This document shows positions 59,277 to 64,000 of a stretch of 64,000 nt of DNA, piece by piece. Where the stretch lies: positions 2,110,237-2,174,236 of the forward strand of contig QANY01013337.1 in NCBI GenBank assembly GCA_003255025.1. The letters are read 5' to 3'. Source of the DNA: Datisca glomerata. Taxonomy: Eukaryota > Streptophyta > Magnoliopsida > Cucurbitales > Datiscaceae. Each line of letters begins with the position of its first letter. Position 1 is the stretch's first letter. A program made the translations under genes and the position numbers. Below the pieces are notes generated by a model that was not told the origin of the DNA, did no database searches, and saw only the letters and a program-made list of their open reading frames with translations.

Positions 59277-60433
59277 TTGTTTTCAACGCCAAAAATTAAG
59301 TATAATAATGTTAGGCGTTGAAGCAAAAGATGAAGCATTGTTTCCCTGCACCGTTTACTCTTTCAGAAGGAAAAACGAATTCCACTACCCTTTCCAAAGC
59401 TCTTTGAAAATCGATGCCTTCCTACCAAAATGTTGACGGGTCTTCAATCTTCTACCCTCAAAGCCCTGAGGGATCCTTTATTCCAACTTGTAAGTCTTAC
59501 ACTTCTTTCTTTGTTTGATCTATACATGTTTGATGAAAGTTCCCAACGAATTTAATTATAGACCACTTGGTGTCTTTATCTTGTCAATATGCGAAATTCT
59601 CTGTAGCTTGATCATTTTGTTGGATATAGATAATCATTGAATTTAGATGTTGAATGCAAGTTTATAAGGAGAAACATTTCATTCCCCTTAAATCAAATCT
59701 CATATGCTCTCACTAACAGGAGCAGATGTTAATAACTTAGGTATCTCAATTGTGAAAAATAATGAGGCTGGTCAGAGTTGGGCATTTTCTCCATGTGATT
59801 CGGGCTATATCCCCTCAAATTCCTCATTCCCTTAGAACCAATCATTCTATGCTCAAATGTTTTACTATAAATCAACATTGCTCTGTTTTGCTCTGTGGAC
59901 AAGGACCGGAGGATTATAAGCCTATTGAAATCTAACTTTGTTGCTTGTAAAAGTAGCAAACTCACCAAAAACACAAAAAATTAGAGTATAGAATCTCTTT
60001 TCAGGAGTACAAACAACTAAATTACTACGAAGAAACTCAAACACCTTGAGCTTATACTATATATTACCTACGCAACGAGAAGATATGTTGCCCGGAAGAA
60101 GAGAACGAAACAACTGCTCATATCCAGACCATCACCAAATCATCATCGAGCCTTCCCCTCAAATTTAATAAAATGACTTTTGACAGTAAAACAAATAATA
60201 AAAAGGTTATAGACTTGTTCCAATATGCGATACATGATACATGCTATTGCGCAAGCTATGTAGTATGTGGTACTAATTTTCAAAGAAAATAACATCAAGT
60301 GCGGCCGAAAATAGCATTTTTAATGCTTATTTTGTTTTATGATTATGCTAATTTATGCAGTGAACCAATATGGTATACTTAAGGTATTGATAAATATGAG
60401 TGGAAAGAAGGGGCAGAAATATTACTGTATAAA
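59277..60433. other. Intergenic DNA downstream of the DA1-like gene
   Basis: Mostly featureless. On the plus strand, 59453-59489 (ATGTTGACGGGTCTTCAATC onwards) encodes MLTGLQSSTLKALRDPLFQL and is followed by a good donor, GTAAGTC. It could be a first exon or exon relict, but no partner exon is seen. The part next to 60433 should include the DA1-like gene's 3' untranslated region. Confidence 0.35.
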
Positions 60434-63400
60434 TCAAAATGGAAAGGTTCCAGTCATCTTGATATGGTCAAGGGTCCTCCTTAGACCATACTTGCCTTCT
60501 GCCTTCTGACCTGTCCTGAATCCATCTCCATAAGCCGATGACGTATCTGACTCGATTTGGTGTTTGAAAAACTCACCCAGTTTCTTCTCAAAGTCTGACC
60601 GTTTACCCTTCTTCGAAGATGTAGAAGCCGGAGATGATGATGAAGGTGATGATGAAGATGAAGATGAGGATGAAGCCAAATCATTTCCCGAGCTAGAGTA
60701 TATCTCCGATTCTATCCACATATGAGCCAACACCTGGCAAATACCTTCTTCAACCTCTGGACTTAGATTGGGATAACCTGTCAAAAGTTGGGGGCAAGGT
60801 TTTTTAGAATCTAGATTTTACCTAGGATCATAGTGAAGTCTAGTGAATTGGATCTTAGGATCAAATCGTGGATCGTGAAATCTTAATATATACTAATATC
60901 GTGAAAAAACACCATTTAGGAAACTACACATTGAAATTCTTGAATATGGTTAAAAAATGGTAAATTTGAGTACTTGGTCAATTTAGATAAATAACTCCTG
61001 AAAAGTTGAACATATTAAATGGATGTTTATTTTCATATGAATATCTTATAAAATTATAATCCGTAGGATCATAGTAGGATCCTAAATCTCTACTAATCCT
61101 GGAGAAAAAATTAATAGAATCCTAAGATCCTACCAATATAAGATTCTACTTATGAATCGGATTGTAGGTTTAGGTTCGATCGTAAAATCATAAGATCCTA
61201 CTATCCATATAAGAAGTTTAACAACCATAACGACATGCAATGTAGTGGAAACTCGAAAGAGATACACTAGTATCAGATCAAGAAAACACCTTTAAGCCTG
61301 AGCCATGCATGCATCATCTCATGAGCAAGAATTGATCCTGTTAACAACCTGCAGTTGCAATTGTTTTAGGTCAAGAACATCACGTGCTAGGTATTATTCA
61401 TCAAGTAACACAGTTTAGAAGATAATACCTAGGAAGGCCGTAGAGGACGAGTATGGCTGTAACTTCACATCGACGAATAAGCCTATATGGCTCTGTAAAC
61501 ATGTCAATAATTCGGTAGCCTGCTCCAATTCTTGGCCTCCTTGATATCTGGTAATTTTTTGATAAAATAGAAAAAAGCAATATGGTATTGAAAATCTATT
61601 CCCAGTTGAATGTCAAATTTTACAGCAGTAGGAAACTCCTCTAACACATCATGTTAGTTTAAACGAAAAATGACATGTAAGCCCATTATTCTGTTAAAAA
61701 GATGTTCCCTTTAGGTGTGAAATGACGTTAAAAGGTGTTAGCTTTAGGTATGAAATGACAATTTATCCCTATAACTGATCTGACTAAACTATTTTTCTAA
61801 CCCGAAACATAATATGACCCGACACAAGTAATTTTTAACCCAAAATATAACTAGTGCCCGACCCAAAAGAAAAAGAAAATTGATCCTCGGTATTACATGT
61901 TATTTCTTTAACAGCGTCAGTTTAAAATTTAACGGTTTTGAGTTTTTTTAAATTAGAGGGGATGTCCATGTCATTTAAGCAAAACTATGCGGGTGTCAGA
62001 TGAATTTTTCCAATTTTATAGCTTCAGCGTTTAAAACAGGGGAGGAGAATTTTACAGTGGCAACTGTTTGTTCTTCTGATAAGCAGAGTCCTCTGGTCTC
62101 GGCCATGTGATGATGACCCTGCCCACACGAAACAAAATACAAAGTAGTTAAGCCTGCCAGAGGGGGGAAGCAAAAAGATTAAGGTTAATGTATCAGCTCT
62201 ACATTCTTTTCACCCTCCATGGCCTCGTTCAGCGCTTGTCTCTCAACCAAGAGCATTGGGATTTGTTGTTCGACTTTCATATTCAAGCCTTCGTAAAATT
62301 CTTGTATTTCAAGATATAGAGGTTGACACTCATGAGTATCCATAATTGCAGAGTCTAAACACTCTAGACATAGCTTCCTTCCATCATCAAGTAACAGATA
62401 GCTTGTGTCTCTTGGCTGCATCAATTGGAAGTGTTGGATTTTTCAATGATTAAAAAATAATTCAAAATCAAGTTCCAAAAGAATATTTTTTGAATGGCAT
62501 CATCTTCTTTAAATTTGATTCTTCCATTAAGAGAGAGAGAGAGACCTCCATTCTTTCACAGCTACAACATCTAGGAGTCCCATCGCGTTCATGTGAGGGG
62601 CAATACTTCTGTAGCCAGAAAGGATGTGCCCTATACTCAACCAGACCAGAAGAATTTGTCGGTATCTGCATAAAATGATAATATAACCATGAGAAGAAGC
62701 CATTTATTGGCATGCTTGAAAAAATACTGGAACAGATAAGATTTTATTGAATACCCACTTAAAGAAATGTAATTTTTTTCCAAAATTATCCCAAAACAGA
62801 GTAGTTAAATGTAAAGAACAAGGATGATAATTTAGGATTTGACATGGGTGTAGGTATGGGATATGTGCCGGATTCAGCATATACTTTAATGGATCCTTCA
62901 TATGTGAACCTCTTCGAAAATATAACTAGTGTTTTCAAAATTATTCATGGTTGCTATTGAACTTCAGCATCTATTTACTCTTGTTAATGTATTAGGTATG
63001 GAGATGACAGTAAAGGAGAAGATAACATTTCAGACACGTAATACCGATGAATCTTTATAAGATTTTATTTGAAAACTTTTGAAAAAAAATCATGGACTAA
63101 TAATTTGTAAAATATTAAGGGACTACACGATGAATCTCTATACCTTACTAAGATTTTGGATCCTTTTAAGCCGAGTCTCAGTATCTTAGTTTTACCTTAG
63201 ATCTACGCCCGCAATGAACACCAGCACCTAGTTTAGAATTAATTGAGATTTCAAGATTCTTTTACTAATTCTCTAGAATAGCGTATTCGGATTTCAAATT
63301 ATATCACTTGGGTATCTGATGTCGGAGGTTCTTCTATTTAGAAAGGGTACTTAATTTGTTATTTTACAATAGCATCTCATGCGTAAGAATCCAAAGAGCT

Positions 63401-64000
63401 TTTTTTGCAATTATTATACTTTTAAGGCATTATGCTTTTCGAAATAGTCTATTCTGCACTTATCTCTTATTTATAGCTGAACGTATCAAGCCAGACTATA
63501 AGATAACCTTCCCACAGCTTCACAAGTGACAAGTCTAACCAGAAACTTTCAGTTTTGCTACCCTTCATCTCCATTTTCAGACCTTCAATAATCTAAGATT
63601 CAGTTATCCTCCTATAGACTTAAATCTAGATGTTAATTTAGTGAAATAATTCAATCTTCCATTCTCTTCAGATTCTGGGTAGTACAATTACGTATTGGGA
63701 AAGCAAGTTGATTGATCGAAAGGCCCAAATGAAATAGGACTAAGCTAAAAAAACTTCTTAAGCCGAAGTCGGTAAACCATAAGAGAGAATTAATCGAAAT
63801 ACTACAAGGGAAAGACACTTACATAGTTCTTGCAAACATCACATTTGGGATGATTCTGCTCCTTATAGCAGGATTTGTGATAAGGGCGATTGGCAGACAT
63901 AGAAAACTGCCAGAGAAATGAGATTTCTTAGCTAAGTTAGACGATAGAAATGATAAAGTAAAGAGAGGTCACTTGCGGAATCTGGCAGTAACAAATGAAA
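60434..64000 (-). CDS. DA1-like: DA1/DAR-type LIM-domain ubiquitin-activated peptidase, C-terminal part
   Basis: The gene continues beyond the right edge. Exons read on the minus strand, all with AG/GT borders and matching phases, are 63906-63823, 62665-62546, 62415-62203, 62118-62056, 61547-61429, 61348-61290 and 60777-60434 (with stop). A partial exon at 64000-63973 is doubtful. The first exons give LIM-type cysteine pairs ([40 protein letters not shown]). The middle exons give the DA1 signature stretches ([55 protein letters not shown]). The exon at 61348-61290 carries the zinc-peptidase motif HEMMH in [13 protein letters not shown]. The last exon holds [20 protein letters not shown], interrupted upstream by a serine-rich run. 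In Arabidopsis, DA1 and its relatives are ubiquitin-activated peptidases that limit cell proliferation and organ size; the same role here is inferred. Ubiquitin-interacting motifs would lie outside the window. DA1 versus a DAR paralogue cannot be decided from this part. Confidence 0.93.
60800..61215. repeat. GATC-rich degenerate repeat in the last intron of the DA1-like gene
   Basis: The intron carries many scattered copies of AGGATCxTA and TAAGATCCTA in both orientations. Its left end, AAGGTTTTTTAGAATCTAGA, faces the complement of TTTAACAACCATAA on the right. It is possibly a small inverted-repeat transposon; ends and target copy are not fixed. Confidence 0.4.

Noticed and set aside
60481..60684. 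Second minus-strand frame rich in His and Leu
   Set aside because: Alternative frame over the serine-rich repeat of the DA1-like last exon.
62185..62202. Reading through GAAAAGAAT to VELIH and stop as the end of the DA1-like protein
   Set aside because: A GT donor at this point and the in-phase exon [10 protein letters not shown] at 62118 show normal splicing. The read-through is intron sequence.
1..64000. tRNA or rRNA genes
   Set aside because: No cloverleaf with A and B boxes and no rRNA-like stretch was noticed. The tRNA-like motifs seen are retrotransposon primer-binding sites.

Overview
The window reads as nuclear DNA of a eudicot plant. It is AT-rich, its genes contain introns, and it carries a plant LysM receptor-like kinase, a plant DA1/DAR LIM peptidase and layered LTR retrotransposons. 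All calls come from reading the sequence by eye; boundaries are good to a few bases where a motif fixes them and to tens of bases elsewhere.

Layout. Positions 1-4833 hold the internal part and 3' LTR of a decayed Ty1/copia element (Z), which abuts a fragment of a gypsy-family LTR (4834-6427). Positions 9090-11130 hold an intron-bearing fragment of a host gene (ZFYVE26/spastizin-like) next to a CACTA-type transposon end (11480-11702). Positions 11703-18813 hold a second copia element (D), split in its integrase gene by a solo LTR of the Z/A family. A reticulon-domain gene fragment lies at 19447-20440. A third copia element (E) lies on the minus strand at 20798-25908. An array of about 22 short near-palindromic repeats lies at 26150-27405 and an inverted-repeat microsatellite at 28300-28640.

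The complete host gene is the LysM receptor-like pseudokinase at 29709-31529 (minus). About 650 bp upstream of its start begins a large copia element, A (32179 onwards). The region to 52177 is a rearranged nest of three elements: A (copia, about 2.17-kb LTRs), B (copia, about 0.3-kb LTRs) and C (gypsy, about 2.06-kb LTR). A single inversion of roughly 41624-50945 explains it. Flipping that segment back rejoins A's 3' LTR and B's reverse transcriptase gene at once, and puts A's two 5-bp target-site copies (TTTAC) on either side of a complete element. An approximately 83-bp piece of A's LTR is present in opposite orientation at both breakpoints.

Positions 52643-53158 look like a Tourist-type MITE. 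Positions 56067-59276 are a large foldback element with arms of about 1 kb, the right arm broken by an insertion. The right end, 60434-64000 (minus), is the C-terminal part of a DA1/DAR-type gene, with seven clear exons and one doubtful partial exon at the edge.

The host genes show no operon-like relation. The only visible interaction is between mobile elements and the host genes they flank or may have copied. The least explained features are the palindromic repeat array, the inversion with its duplicated breakpoint segment, the foldback element, and the two intron-bearing gene fragments.
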